DNA of 64,000 nt from Bicyclus anynana (Eukaryota > Arthropoda > Insecta > Lepidoptera > Nymphalidae), in NCBI RefSeq assembly GCF_947172395.1, contig NC_069097.1, positions 10,400,142 to 10,464,141 of the forward strand, in the 5' to 3' direction. Below, piece by piece: positions 21,466-31,330 of this stretch. Each line of letters starts with the position of its first letter. Within the stretch, counting starts at the first letter, position 1. The notes under the pieces were generated by a model that saw only the letters and a list, made by a program, of their open reading frames with translations, made no database searches and had not been told where the DNA came from. The translations under genes and the position numbers were made by a program.

Positions 21466-21729
21466 TTAGTGATTTAACTTTAACCTAAACTTATAATATA
21501 TTATTATGCTAAGATAATGTCCAATAACTTAATCTTAGTCTTTCACTAACTATTACCTCTTTAGGTCACTTTGTTTACGTGATCTTCCATGTAGCACTTA
21601 ACACTACACTATCACTAGTCACTAAACACTAACTCAATAGTTTGGTCCGTTTAAGTCTTCTCACTGTATTCGTAACGTCGAGTAGCTGGATTTCCTCGAT
21701 GTTTACGTGATGGTGAAGTCTTTGTTCAT
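21466..21729. other. Unassigned stretch
   Basis: Nothing recognised. Confidence 0.3.
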
Positions 21730-22046
21730 GAGCAGTTGGCGCAGTGGCATGCGCGATGGATTTAATGATGGAGGTCCTGGGTTCGATCCCCGGCTGGGCC
21801 GATTGAGATTTTCTTAATTAGTCCAGGTCTAGCTGGTGGGAGGCTTCGGCCGTGGCTAGTTACCACCCTACCGACAAAGACATACCGCCAAGCGATTTAG
21901 CGTTCCGGTACGATGTCGTGTAGAAACCGAAAGGAGTGTGAGCTTTTCATCCCCCTCCTAACAAGTTAGCCCGCTTCCAACTTAGATTACATCATCACTT
22001 ACCATCAGGTGAGATTGTAGTCGAGGGCTAACTTGTAAAAAAAAAA
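21730..22046 (+). mobile_element. SINE-B, full length
   Basis: The tRNA-like head cagttggcgcagtggcatgc and B-box gggttcgatccccggc are followed by the ctggtgggaggcttcggcc body and a gggctaacttgt plus A-run end. This is the best reference copy in the window. Confidence 0.9.
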
Positions 22047-22069
22047 GAGACATTTTTTGAATTATTGTG

Positions 22070-22205
22070 TCGACGTTTTCCATTTTAATTCCGAACTCTG
22101 AGCTGAGATTTTTTTTAGTTTAGTAGTCTTAGTTCGATCTAGGATTTGAACCCACTACCTCGTGGTCTGAAGCCACCGAACCAGTGGGCCAATGAGGATG
22201 TAATA
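22070..22205 (-). mobile_element. SINE-D (tRNA-derived)
   Basis: The reverse complement starts cattggcccactggttcgg (A-box region) and has gtgggttcaaatcctag (B-box), then a unique body. Single copy here. A decayed tRNA gene is less likely because non-tRNA sequence continues for about 70 bp. Confidence 0.5.
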
Positions 22206-22318
22206 ATATATTTCCGCGTGTCGGTGCGATATTCCGCAGGTAATTAAAACTCTAGACGTCTGCCGCTCTCTCCTCGTGTTACTCACCAGTCGCCACTCAG
22301 CCGCCCCGATGCAGCTTT

Positions 22319-22581
22319 TCATTCTTTACAAGATATCCCTTGACTACAATCTCACCTGATGGTAAGTGCAATGCAATCTAAGATGGAAGCGGGATATCTT
22401 GATAGGAGAACGCTAAATCGCTTGGCGGTACGCCTTTGCCGGTAGGGTGGTAACTATCCACGGCCGAAGCCTCTCTAACCAGACCTGGACCGATTAAGAA
22501 AACCTCGATCGACCCAGCCGGGGATCAAACCCAGGACGTCGGTCTTGTATCCACGGCGCATACCACTGCGCACTACGGAGC
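22319..22581 (-). mobile_element. SINE-B, nearly full length
   Basis: Runs from ttctttacaagatatccctt and ctcacctgatggtaagtg to gcgcactacggagcc. A small deletion removes the aaatccacactcc segment. Confidence 0.9.
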
Positions 22582-22654
22582 CCGTTTAGTAACAAAATAG
22601 GTAGGATAGCTACTCACTCTGTCGGTATAAATGCAACGTATGACTCTTTTTAAC

Positions 22655-24190
22655 TCTTAACTTTAAGGTTTTTGAAAAAATCATTTTAAATCAACTTTTA
22701 AGTCATTTTAATTTAAATAATTTATTTCACCCTGAACAGTATGGTTTTACTAAAGGTCGCAGTACAACTGATGCAGGTGCTAAACTTTTAAAACATATAT
22801 ATGATGCATGGGAAAATGCTAAGAATGCTATTGGTGTATTTTGTGATTTGTCCAAAGCATTCGATTGTGTTGACCATAACATTCTTTTACTTAAGTTAAG
22901 CCACTATGGCATTAAAAGTATTGCACTCGATCTCATCGCCTCTTATCTTAGTGATAGAACACAAAAGGTATGCATAAATGATTCAAAGTCTCGCGGTTTT
23001 TCTAACACAATGGGCGTCCCACAGGGTTCAATTCTGGGTCCTTTTCTATTCCTAGTGTACATAAACGATTTACCACACCATGTTAGCGGCATCTGTGAGA
23101 TAGTACTGTTTGCTGACGACACATCCCTAATTTTTAAGAGTGACAGAAGTAAAGATAATTCCGACGATGTAAACCGTGCCATATCGCATGTGTCGCATTG
23201 GTTCACTGTTAACAACTTAGTTTTAAATGCAAAGAAAACTAAATGTATTGAGTTTTCATTACCAAATGTTATAAAATTAGATAAGTCTATAATGATCAAT
23301 GGTGAAACACTAGAAATAGAGAATTCCACAGTTTTCCTGGGAGTGACCTTGGATTCTAAACTTCAGTGGGGTGCTCATATAGAAAAACTGTCAGGTAAAC
23401 TCAGCTCAGCTGCTTTTGCAGTGAGAAAAATAAGACAGTTTACTGATGTTGATACAGCTAGACTTGTTTATTTTGCGTACTTTCACAGCGTTATGTCTTA
23501 CGGTATTTTGTTGTGGGGCAAGGCTGCTGATATACATTCTATATTTGTACTTCAAAAAAGAGCAATTCGAGCAATATATCAACTAAAATCACGCGAGTCC
23601 CTTCGTCAAAAGTTTAAAGAAATAGGCATTTTAACAGTAGCCTGTCAGTATATATATAACAGTATAGTTTATGTGAGACAAAATATTAATTTGTACAAAC
23701 GAAAAGGAGATCTAAACCCACGTCTTACTAGACACGGGCATAAGTTAGTTATTTCTGCATATCGTCTCCAAAGAGTTAAAAAATCTTTTGTGGGTTTGGG
23801 TGTACTCTTCTATAACAAGATCCCCAAGACTGTGATGGACTTGCCAATGCACAACTTTAAGCAATGTGTTAAAAAACATTTACTTAGTCGAGGTTACTAC
23901 ACTATTGATGAGTTCCTTAACGACAAAGGTGCTTGGAGGCCATTGGATCAGCTTCCACCTTCACACAGGAAATAAAACTATAAGAAATTGTAATTTAATT
24001 GTTATCAAATGTAAATTGTAATACTGTATGACTTTTTCAAAAGAGCAACTGTTGAGTTTCTTGCCGGTATCTTCTCAGCAGAACCTGCCTTCCGAACCGG
24101 TGGTAGAATCTTTACAAATAGTCAACTGACGTGTCAAAAGTGCTTGTAAACTGAGCCTACTTGAAATAAATGAATTTTGAATTTTGAATT
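22655..24190 (+). mobile_element. CR1/L2-group (Daphne-like) LINE, 5'-truncated, 10-bp target duplication
   Basis: A 1.5-kb non-LTR retrotransposon. TCTTTTTAAC at 22645-22654 is repeated at 24191-24200, which fixes both ends. The tail is (TTTTGAA)n. It carries an intact reverse-transcriptase frame and a 3' UTR with gttgagtttcttgccggtat and accggtggtagaatc. Fragments of the same 3' end lie at 16003, 26404, 29813 and 50281. Clear ends, an unbroken frame and the perfect duplication indicate a recent insertion. Confidence 0.9.
22656..23975 (+). CDS. Reverse transcriptase of LINE (N-terminally truncated)
   Basis: The open frame runs from the 5' junction to TAA at 23973-23975, about 440 codons, with no true start. 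In order it shows a fingers segment (KVFEKIILNQLL, PEQYGFTKGRST), motif A with the catalytic Asp (FCDLSKAFDCVDHN), motif B (GVPQGSILGPFLF), motif C with the catalytic pair (LFADDTSLIF), motif D/E region (FLGVTLDSKLQW) and a C-terminal thumb part (YGILLWG, LQKRAIRAIY). The upstream endonuclease and RT start are missing, so the copy cannot move alone. In intact relatives the protein nicks DNA and copies its RNA at the nick. A TTG at 22848 is only an arbitrary start. Confidence 0.9.
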   Translation, partial: LNFKVFEKIILNQLLSHFNLNNLFHPEQYGFTKGRSTTDAGAKLLKHIYDAWENAKNAIGVFCDLSKAFDCVDHNILLLKLSHYGIKSIALDLIASYLSDRTQKVCINDSKSRGFSNTMGVPQGSILGPFLFLVYINDLPHHVSGICEIVLFADDTSLIFKSDRSKDNSDDVNRAISHVSHWFTVNNLVLNAKKTKCIEFSLPNVIKLDKSIMINGETLEIENSTVFLGVTLDSKLQWGAHIEKLSGKLSSAAFAVRKIRQFTDVDTARLVYFAYFHSVMSYGILLWGKAADIHSIFVLQKRAIRAIYQLKSRESLRQKFKEIGILTVACQYIYNSIVYVRQNINLYKRKGDLNPRLTRHGHKLVISAYRLQRVKKSFVGLGVLFYNKIPKTVMDLPMHNFKQCVKKHLLSRGYYTIDEFLNDKGAWRPLDQLPPSHRK

Positions 24191-24200
24191 TCTTTTTAAC

Positions 24201-24360
24201 CGACTTCCAAAAAGGAGGAGGTTCTACGTTCGGCTGTATGTATGTTTTTTTTTTTTTATGTATGTCCAGCGATAATTCCGTCAATTATGGACCGATTTTG
24301 AAAATTGGTTTTTTGTTTTGAAGGGTTTTAGTTGCGTGTATTTCAATTAGCGTGCAAAAT
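24201..24360 (+). repeat. Dispersed repeat (cgacttccaaaaaggaggagg)
   Basis: cgacttccaaaaaggaggag, gttctacgttcggctgta, a T-run and ggaccgattttgaaaattgg recur partly at 9675 and 34600. Common in insect DNA; class unknown. The LINE target site lies at its left edge. Confidence 0.5.
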
Positions 24361-24590
24361 TACCATACTGTAAAACAAAGAGGTTCTTTATAATTAAAGT
24401 TCCTAAATAAATATTGGAATCATATTTGATCAGCGATACGAAGGACATTGAGCCCTCTACAAACAAGAAAAGCAGTCTGCACTTTACTGCAGGAATAATA
24501 CTTGCACACAGCACGATATTAAAATCATTGGATATATAGTTTAAGTTAAAATAGTTTCAGAGGTACAAGCTATTCTAAATTCTAATAATA

Positions 24591-24785
24591 TCTATACTAA
24601 TATTATAAAGCTGAAGAGTTTGTTTGTTTGATTGAACGCGCTAATCTCAGGAACTACTGGTCCGATTTGAAAAATTCTTTCAGTGTTAGATAGCCCATTT
24701 ATCGAGGAAGGCTATAGGCTATATATTACCCCCGTATTCCCACGGGAACGGGAACCACGCGGGTGAAACCGCGCGGTGTCCGCTA
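24591..24785 (+). mobile_element. CTAG-Helitron, subtype 1, complete
   Basis: Inserted A|TCTATACTAATATTATAAAG...gtccgCTAG|T. The 3' end forms a GC hairpin (ccacgcgg-gtgaaa-ccgcgcgg) just before CTAG. The length of 195 bp with no coding frame fits Lep1-like non-autonomous Helitrons moved by a rolling-circle enzyme supplied in trans. Confidence 0.85.
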
Positions 24786-25295
24786 GTTTTTAACATAAAA
24801 ATGGAACCGACTTCAAAGACGTATTTCGATTATTTTGATTTTGTACACATTTTTATATTCAAATCGGTTCAGAAGTTGCAGCGTGAAGGAGGAATAACAA
24901 ACACGCACACACACATCTGTAGCCTTTACAACATTAGTGTGGGTTACCCATTCTCGGAATTATCATCACTTATACGAATTGCTAGAAAATAAAAAAAAAC
25001 CCCACAAAATAAATACAAGGAAAATTCGTATCCTTATCTTCATTCTATTTCCGTTATTGTTGTTATTCGTAAATGGCGGGTGACGTCATCCATGGGTATT
25101 TAAGGACGAAATAGACATTTAAATCAGGGACAGATGGTGATAAAGAAATGTGTGTATCTAATTCACCTACCTACAGTAGTAAAACTTCACTCGGTAAATG
25201 TCAAAAGAACGACAATGTGTTATGTGAGAGAATGTCTAGCTGCATTGCCAAGTTCTGACAGAAGACATCATGTTCTTCGCAATACTTATAAAAAA
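24786..25295. other. Mixed stretch
   Basis: 24800-24930 resembles degraded Helitron interior (aatcggttcagaagttgcag, cacacacac). 25081-25088 is a CRE palindrome TGACGTCA. No gene is recognised. Confidence 0.35.
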
Positions 25296-25358
25296 CTAGA
25301 TGACGCCGCGCGGTTTCACCCGCGTGGTTCCCGTTCCCGAAGGAATACGGGGACACTA
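25296..25358 (-). mobile_element. CTAG-Helitron, subtype 1, 3' half (split)
   Basis: A|CTAGatgacgccgcgcgg...ggaatacggggacac, interrupted by the element at 25359-26160. The other half resumes at 26161. Confidence 0.75.
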
Positions 25359-26160
25359 TACAGGAAGAAATTTTTTCAAGTACGGATATTTTTATATTTT
25401 GTACATAAACAAAATTTAATGAACACGTATTTTTTCTTTTTTTTTTTAACTCAACAATAACAAAGTTATCGTTAGCTAAAGTTTAAACATTTAAACAGAA
25501 TTTGAGGGTCACCCTATCGCTGTACTAAGTAATAGCACAGTAATAGGCAACTACAAAATCAGCTGGTAGGTACTAGGTTAGCGAGCGCCCGCGCCGAGGG
25601 CCGTTGACCTTTCTACGTTTATTTTTGTACCTATTATTTTTTATAATAATTAAAGGTCGTCACTTTTGAGTTGAGTATCGATTTTCCCTTCTTACTTTAT
25701 TGGGCTTAGGACCATCAATAATGCGTAGTAATAATAGAAATTATAAACTTTCGATTGGAATAATGAAATACAAATGATGATTATTATTACGCAAACTTTT
25801 GCATTAAAGGATGATTCGACTTAAATGCGCAAGCGACGGCAGATTGTCTGTCACTGGTCGCCAATCGGCAATTCGGCAGGCGTCCTCAGGGATTTTTCGA
25901 TCCCCTCACCCCTGCCACCCCCGTCAGCCGAAGCCGAAGCGATATGACTACTGCCGGTATTTCTTTGTCGGCGTCTTACAAAGTGCCGCCAGCAGTTGCG
26001 CAGTTTGTTTGGGAATGTGTCCATTATTTTGTTATTTCTGAGACATAAATTGAAAAAAAAAATTACATAAAATGTATCGAACTGTTTGTAGATTTATGTT
26101 CTATTAATGATACAGAACCACGAAAAAAAATGTCCGCACTAAAGTCCGAATCACCCTGTA
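25359..26160. mobile_element. TA-flanked non-autonomous DNA element inside a Helitron
   Basis: Left end TA|TACAGGaagaaattttt and right end attcacc-like tcaCCCTGTA|TA. After the first six bases the inverted ends still align (tacggatattttt versus the reverse complement tgcggacattttt). The two flanks are the halves of one Helitron, which independently proves an insertion. The interior has a CpG-rich part (25825-26010) and no transposase frame. Confidence 0.65.
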
Positions 26161-26286
26161 TAGCCTATAGCCTTCCTCAATAAATGGGCTATCTAACGCT
26201 GAAACAATTTTTCAAATCTGACCCTAGTTCCTGAGATCAGCGCGTGCAATCAAACAAACTCTTCAGCTTTATAATATTAGTATAGA
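26161..26286 (-). mobile_element. CTAG-Helitron, subtype 1, 5' half (split)
   Basis: Continues tagcctatagccttcctcaa to aatattagtataga|T, completing the copy begun at 25296. Confidence 0.75.
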
Positions 26287-26403
26287 TTATAGCAGTTCTA
26301 AAAAAGTTCATGGTAGGTCACTTTTTGGGCGACTATTTCGAATCTATTTAGTTTTCGCATCAAAACGAAGGGAATAAATCAAAACCCAATAAATATTAAA
26401 AAA

Positions 26404-26652
26404 AAAACAAAATGCATTTATTTCAAGTAGGCTTAGTTTACAAGCACTTTTGAAACCTCAAGGTTGACTATTTGTAAAGATTCTACCGCCGGTTCGGAAG
26501 GCAGGTCGGCAAGAAACTTAACAGTCGTTATTTAAAAAAAAAAACAATATTATAATTTACAGTCGATAACTTCATTAAAATTTCGTATAGTTTTACTTCC
26601 TGTGCTGTAGGTGGAAGCTAATCCAATGGCCTTCAAGCACCTTTATCTTTAA
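26404..26652 (-). mobile_element. CR1/L2-type LINE 3' end including end of ORF
   Basis: Its reverse complement contains gataaaggtgcttgaaggcc, matching the last codons of the frame ending at 23975, then the 3' UTR and aagtaggctta end. It has substitutions and A-run insertions, so it is older than the main copy. Confidence 0.8.
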
Positions 26653-26674
26653 TAGAGATGTACATATTAAAGAA

Positions 26675-26780
26675 AGAAAAGAAAGAAATATCTTTATTTT
26701 TAAGTGATGGCACATTTTACATTCTTAAATTCTAAATTATTACCTTAATTATTGTCCACGCAAACAGTGGAGCAATAAAA
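26675..26780 (-). mobile_element. LINE 3' end with (TTTCT)n tail
   Basis: agaaagaaaagaaagaaata followed by tctttatttttaagtgatgg is the reverse of an A/T-rich 3' end with a TTTCT tail. Confidence 0.4.
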
Positions 26781-27203
26781 GAAGAATTCAATCTCTGGCA
26801 TAACCTAGAAAAAGGCACCAAGTCAGCATTTTGCCACATACCTACTTCATATTATACAAAAAAAGTATGCAGTACTGATTTTCAGTTAGGATTTTTAGTT
26901 AGTTCAGGTGCTGCCACGTACACAGTTCAACATCCTATCATTACTAAAATTGAACTATTCTCCGTTCAAGTTAGTGTTGAGTTTGTTCCAAGTGTTATAC
27001 TCACAAAGCGTCTGGCAGGTGGTAGGTATGTAGGGTTCGCGGGCGCTGCACCTTGTGGTAGAACAGGTCGCGAGGGTTGGAGGGGGTGGGGGGAGCGCAA
27101 GGCTCATCGACCTCGGCTCGCGCTTCCAACGGCGCCCGCGCAACAAAAAAGCGGCCAACCCAATGGACCAAGAGACTGCGACAGCTAGATGTACCGAATT
27201 TTA
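26781..27203. other. Unassigned, partly GC-rich
   Basis: 27040-27160 is GC-rich (gggagcgcaaggctcatcg). Two overlapping minus frames (26955-27210) are Arg/Pro-rich and composition-driven. No gene is supported. Confidence 0.3.
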
Positions 27204-27207
27204 TTAA

Positions 27208-27374
27208 CACGTTTGCCTTAGTACGAGGTCAATTAACCTCGTACGTCTAGTGCTAAGTTAAGAGATACGAGGTCGATGGACCTCGAACCGCACCAAAAAC
27301 TATTGGTATGAGGTCAAAAAACCTCGTACCGCACCAGAGGACAGTAAAGAAAAATTAGTGCTGCAGTAAACGTG
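27208..27374. mobile_element. piggyBac-like MITE in TTAA target
   Basis: TTAA (27204-27207) | CACGTTTgcc...gtAAACGTG | TTAA (27375-27378). TTAA duplication is the signature of the piggyBac superfamily. The 167-bp interior carries three near-palindromes of the form tacgaggtc-n4/5-acctcgta at about 27221, 27266 and 27305. Confidence 0.75.
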
Positions 27375-27425
27375 TTAAAGCTGATATGTTCCGACCAATG
27401 GCGTGGACTTCCTAAATGCACTGCC

Positions 27426-27614
27426 CCTGTTGCCAAGTGGCCCGTCGATTCTTTTTTTACGATCGCAAACGCTTCGAAAACTAGGAAAAAATGTATGGGA
27501 ATGACATTTGCTACCGACAGGTCACGTGATCAAGATCTGTCGTTTCCATACATTTTTCTAGTTTTCGAAGCGTTTGCGATCGTAGAAAGAGAATCGACGT
27601 GCTACTTAGCTACA
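27426..27614. mobile_element. Foldback MITE with 26-bp perfect arms, copy 1 of 2
   Basis: The core acgatcgcaaacgcttcgaa-aactag at 27459-27484 is perfectly inverted at 27558-27583. The arms extend with mismatches to about 75 bp each side. The centre is ggtcacgtgatcaagat with a CACGTG E-box. A second copy lies at 56312-56520. The 109-codon frame across it is fortuitous. Confidence 0.8.
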
Positions 27615-27713
27615 GTGACTGCTTACTTTGAGGTCCAATTACGATCCTGTAACTATTGGTGCAGTAATTTTCCATTTTGCACCTACAGTTTGTATGACTA
27701 GAGCATAGTGAAT

Positions 27714-27903
27714 CATCTTTATCAACCCATATTCGGCTCACTGCTGAGCTCGAGTCTCATTTCAGAATGAGAGGGGTTAGGCCAATAGTCCACTATGCTG
27801 ACTCAATTCGGAATAGCAAACTTCACACACGCAGAGAATGAAGAAAACTCTTTGATATGCAGGTTTCCTCACAATGTTTTTCCTTTACCGTTTGAGACAC
27901 ATT
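27714..27903 (-). mobile_element. SINE-A, head missing
   Basis: Tail and body from atctttatcaacccatattc to tttaccgtttgagacac, then truncated. Confidence 0.8.
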
Positions 27904-27904
27904 A

Positions 27905-28015
27905 TTTCATAGGGTACAGCCCAACAGTAAAAGAGTTTTTCAAATAGATTCAGTAGTTCTAGAGCCTCAATGCAAACAAACAATAAAAAATCTTTTAAGT
28001 ATTAGTATAATCTCT
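27905..28015 (-). mobile_element. Decayed Helitron-like fragment
   Basis: tttcaaatagattcagtagttc, caaacaaacaataa and agtattagtata follow the Helitron order on this strand. Confidence 0.4.
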
Positions 28016-28129
28016 TTAGAATACAAATATTTTCCAGTTTTGGGAATTGAATTGAACCCAAGCGGTTGTTAAAAGTAAATTTTTCCCAAACTAAATTATT
28101 GGCTACCATAATTACCTATGATGATGACC

Positions 28130-28346
28130 AGGGGCGTAGCTACAGCCGTATTAGCCATATCAATGATACGGGGCCCCCGAACTACAGGGGCCCCTTAAGT
28201 GTGAAAGCAAAAATTAATCCATACAAATAAGCAATAAATAAACTTAAAAAACACCCAAAAAGATTTTCGGGATTTGCCGCTCGTCTATTGGGCCCCCGAA
28301 CTAATTTTGATACGGGGCACCTCCAAGGCAAGCTAGGCCACTGGCG
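28130..28346. mobile_element. hAT-like MITE
   Basis: CAGGGGCGTAGCTAcagcc at the left and ggcaagctaggCCACTG at the right are inverted. They fit the CAGTGGCGTAGCTA ends of insect hAT elements. gggcccccgaact occurs inverted/direct within. The flanking octamers match only partly. Confidence 0.55.
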
Positions 28347-28381
28347 CTGACTTTCAGTCCTTATAAAATGAGGTAGGTATG

Positions 28382-28683
28382 CAGGGCCGGCTCGTTTATA
28401 TGGCGAACGGAGCAGTCGCCCCAGGCTCCAAATCCTAGAGGGCGCCAAAATGATAATCCTAGTCAACCGCAGACGATACTGCGATTGTTTTTTAATTGGT
28501 CACCCCAGAGTATGATCGAGATTGATCACCCCAGAGTATGGTCGAGATCTTCGCGTTTAATTTTTACTTTATACTCATAATTTGGTATAGGCACAGGTAT
28601 AGATCTCATATCGACTATTAGGAGCGGAGAGGCGCCATAATTGAATCTCGCTCCATTTTAAAATTTGCTTCGGGCCGGCGCTG
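28382..28683. mobile_element. hAT MITE with 8-bp target duplication
   Basis: Ends CAGGGCCGGCTCG / CGGGCCGGCGCTG are inverted. TAGGTATG (28374-28381) and TAGGTGTG (28684-28691) flank it, 7 of 8 identical, as for hAT transposition. The flanks join into a repeat also present uninterrupted at 14726-14766 (tataaaatgtggaaggtgtg), confirming the insertion. Confidence 0.8.
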
Positions 28684-28691
28684 TAGGTGTG

Positions 28692-28932
28692 ACTATGACA
28701 GGCTCTTGTGCTACAAATTTCGGTAGCCGTCTGGCGATCTCTCCCGTGCACACGTAATGGGCACGCGTGCACATTCGACACCGCTAATTAAACCGATGGC
28801 GATGCGTCCGCATTTAATTCCTCGTCGAACTGAATGCGACCGATCTGTTGATTATTATTCAGACCTCATTGCTATTACCGTTGTATTATTGAACCTAAGC
28901 TAACATTCTCATTATATTTGACTATACTTTTT
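28692..28932. other. Repeat edge and unassigned sequence
   Basis: 28692-28710 continues the interrupted repeat. The rest is moderately CpG-rich and not recognised. Confidence 0.3.
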
Positions 28933-29231
28933 TGTGATAGCCCAGTGGATATGACCTCTGCCTCCGATTCCGGAGAGTGTGGGTTCGAATCGGGTCCGGG
29001 GCATGCACCTCAAACTTTTCAGTTGTGTGCATTTTAAGAAATTAAATATCACGTGTCTCAATCGGTGAAGGAAAACATCGTGAGGAAACCTGCATACCAG
29101 AGAATTATCTTAATTGTCTGCGTGTGTGAACTCTGCCAATCCGCATTGGGCCAGCGTGGTGGACTATTGGCCTAACCCCTCTCATTCTGACTCGAGCTCA
29201 GCAGTGAGCCGAATATGGGTTGATGACGATA
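28933..29231 (+). mobile_element. SINE-A, full length
   Basis: Head tgatagcccagtggatatg, B-box gtgggttcgaatcggg, end gaatatgggttgatgac. atacttttttg before and atacctttttg after suggest an 11-bp target duplication with one change. Confidence 0.9.
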
Positions 29232-29429
29232 CCTTTTTGAAAAAAAGGGAAAATCCAATGTTTGAAAACGTTATTAGATATTAAAAGCCGGAGAAAACTA
29301 TGTAGGTAAACCTTCAATAATAATAACATAAGTGAAGATACTTAGCATGAGAGCTCAAAATCTATTCTTTGCCACAGTAGAGATTTGACAAAGCGTGACG
29401 AATTTTTGAAAATACTTTTTTATTTAAAA

Positions 29430-29645
29430 CTAGCGGACGCCCGCGACTTCGTCCGCGTGAAACTCGATGTAAACTTTCTACTACCTCTACCCTATCCCTA
29501 CCCTACGTTTAAATTTTTCCTGAATTTTCTTTGCTATAAACCTCACGGAGCCCGAGACCTTTCTAACGAATGCAAAACCGTGGAAATCGGTTTGTGTGTT
29601 CTGGAGTTATAGCGTCAGGAAGGAAAACCCGACTTATTATTATAT
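29430..29645 (-). mobile_element. CTAG-Helitron, subtype 3
   Basis: A|CTAGcggacgcccgcgacttcg followed by a different body with ccctatccctaccctac and gtgtgttctggagttatagc. The same subtype enters at 63893. Confidence 0.65.
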
Positions 29646-29651
29646 AGTAGA

Positions 29652-29790
29652 CTAGTTGACGTCTGCGACTTCATTTGTCAGTACGTCAATATTTTTTTTA
29701 GGATATTCCACCGTAAAATATACCAAAATTTCAGTAAAATTCGTCCAGAGCGTTTTACGTTATTGAGTAACTATCATCGAAACATACAAA
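29652..29790 (-). mobile_element. CTAG-Helitron fragment
   Basis: A|CTAGttgacgtctgcgacttca and then caaaatttcagtaaaattcg, gttattgagtaac; the right end is not resolved. Confidence 0.5.
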
Positions 29791-29812
29791 ATTTCAAAGT
29801 CAAAGTAAAAAA

Positions 29813-29866
29813 TTGTTTATTTCATTATTTTACAAGCACTTTTGACACGTCAGGTGAAGTTCTAAT
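29813..29866 (-). mobile_element. CR1/L2-type LINE 3' stub
   Basis: attgtttatttcattatttt, acaagcacttttgacacgtc matches the reverse of 24120-24175. Confidence 0.6.
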
Positions 29867-30835
29867 AAGGGGTTTCGTATTCATTATATTAATAGGATAA
29901 TACCTACATGTATGTATGATGTATGAGCGCGTCTACATGAAATAGGTACATACGTAGGTATATGAAGCGCGTATCATCTATAACCTTGAACTTGTATTGA
30001 ACCGACGCGACGGTTGCGTTTGAACCTATAAAGTGAGGTATAATTTAGCTTTGTCCATTGTGTAAGCGGGCGGGTCGGCTAGACTAGATCAGTGGTGGCA
30101 AACCATTGCATTTGTCAATAAAATAAAAAAATAGTACTTAAATTTTTACGCAATCTAATAAAAAACATCTAATATATAAAATTCTCCTGTCGCGGTTTTT
30201 GTTACCAAACTCCTTTGAAAAGTCTGGTCCAATTTTTATTATTTTTGTGTGCATATCGGTTAGGTTAGGTTAGGATAGACCAAAATCAAATTCATGTTCA
30301 TATAAATTTACCTAGTTTTTAATTGCAAAGCCTTTGTTTTTAGGATATTATTTGATTAGACCCTACTAAAGCAACAAAAAAATAATAAAAAGTAGCATTT
30401 AAAGTTTTTTAAATAAGGTTTGTAAATTAATTAATTGATTTAGGTGCTTTGACTTGGTACTACAGAAATTATAATTTCATTTATTATAACATATTTTTGT
30501 TTATTTATTGCCTGCTGAGAGCCTTAGAGTATACTCATTAAATACCAGTAGATAATATGTAACGTGTAAATGTAGAGGAAAGACGTCAGATATGACATTT
30601 TTTAATTAATTTTATCCACTGTACATAAAATTTATTTTCAACATACAAATAAACATTAATACACATTAAGGACAAATAAAACTCTATTAAAAATTTGTAA
30701 TAAATAAGTATACTACTAGAATTAACTATTAATTTAACTAATATTATCTAACAATTTACACCTTAAAGAATTTAAAAACCGCTTCTTATTTTTAAATATT
30801 CAACAAATTCATACAATAGTGAAAATGTTGAACAG
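29867..30835. other. Mostly unassigned
   Basis: 30000-30100 is CpG-containing unique sequence (gggcgggtcggctagactag). 30175-30240 (taatatataaaattctcctg, gttaccaaactcctttgaaa) resembles a common dispersed lepidopteran repeat. ggttaggttaggttagg at 30259-30275 is a three-unit TTAGG run. The rest is AT-rich. Confidence 0.35.
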
Positions 30836-30839
30836 CCCT

Positions 30840-30930
30840 GCTCTTAAAGTCTAGACTGTAGACGCTAGACGGGCGCGCCAGCCTAGATGTCCGCACGCAG
30901 TGGCCTTCGTCTCTGACTTTAATCAGGTGT
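30840..30930. promoter_or_regulatory. GC-rich island with GTCTAGAC
   Basis: GTCTAGAC at 30849-30856, followed at once by tgtagacgctagacgggcgc and agcctagatgtccg. There are three CTAGA-type cores within about 40 bp. It is flanked by AT-rich DNA and is not in a recognised repeat. Confidence 0.4.
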
Positions 30931-31247
30931 CATCCACGTTTAGCAATAAATATTTATCTTTTAATGCAAATATGCAGATGTATTTATTACTTATACGAAT
31001 GGATACACGCAACTTTACCTGCAAGCTTAGTTTAGAAAATTGCACGAAAAGTAGATAACGTATCTACCAAGAACATTTTGGGACAAAATGTCTCTTATAT
31101 ACATAATAGGAACAGTTTGTTTGTGTGTCATTTTTATCCAAATCCTTAGCAGTATTCGCACGATTGAATAAGTATCAATTATTGTAAAATATTTAATGCA
31201 AACACATTCATTAAAATTATTAATAATAAAATAATCAAAATAGATGT
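30931..31247. other. Unassigned AT-rich stretch
   Basis: Nothing recognised. Confidence 0.3.
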
Positions 31248-31330
31248 AATAATAATAATAATAAGTTTCTTTATTTATGGCTACAAAGGCCCATTGGTTA
31301 GATTACATTCTTAATGACACCTTTCGTAAT
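31248..31330 (-). mobile_element. LINE 3' stub with (ATT)n tail
   Basis: taataataataataagtttc followed by tttatttatggctaca is the reverse of a LINE 3' end with an ATT-repeat tail. Confidence 0.4.

Noticed and set aside
22140..22200. Genuine tRNA gene
   Set aside because: A- and B-box-like segments are present, but non-tRNA sequence follows as in a SINE and no clean acceptor stem could be paired.
22943..23329. Minus-strand frame inside the LINE
   Set aside because: Shadow of the reverse-transcriptase frame on the other strand.
27372..27701. 109-codon plus-strand open frame as a gene
   Set aside because: It spans a foldback MITE whose arms explain the sequence; the encoded peptide has no known motif.
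30259..30275. TTAGG run as an interstitial telomere
   Set aside because: Only about three units, in a degraded dispersed repeat; too short to support a telomeric origin.
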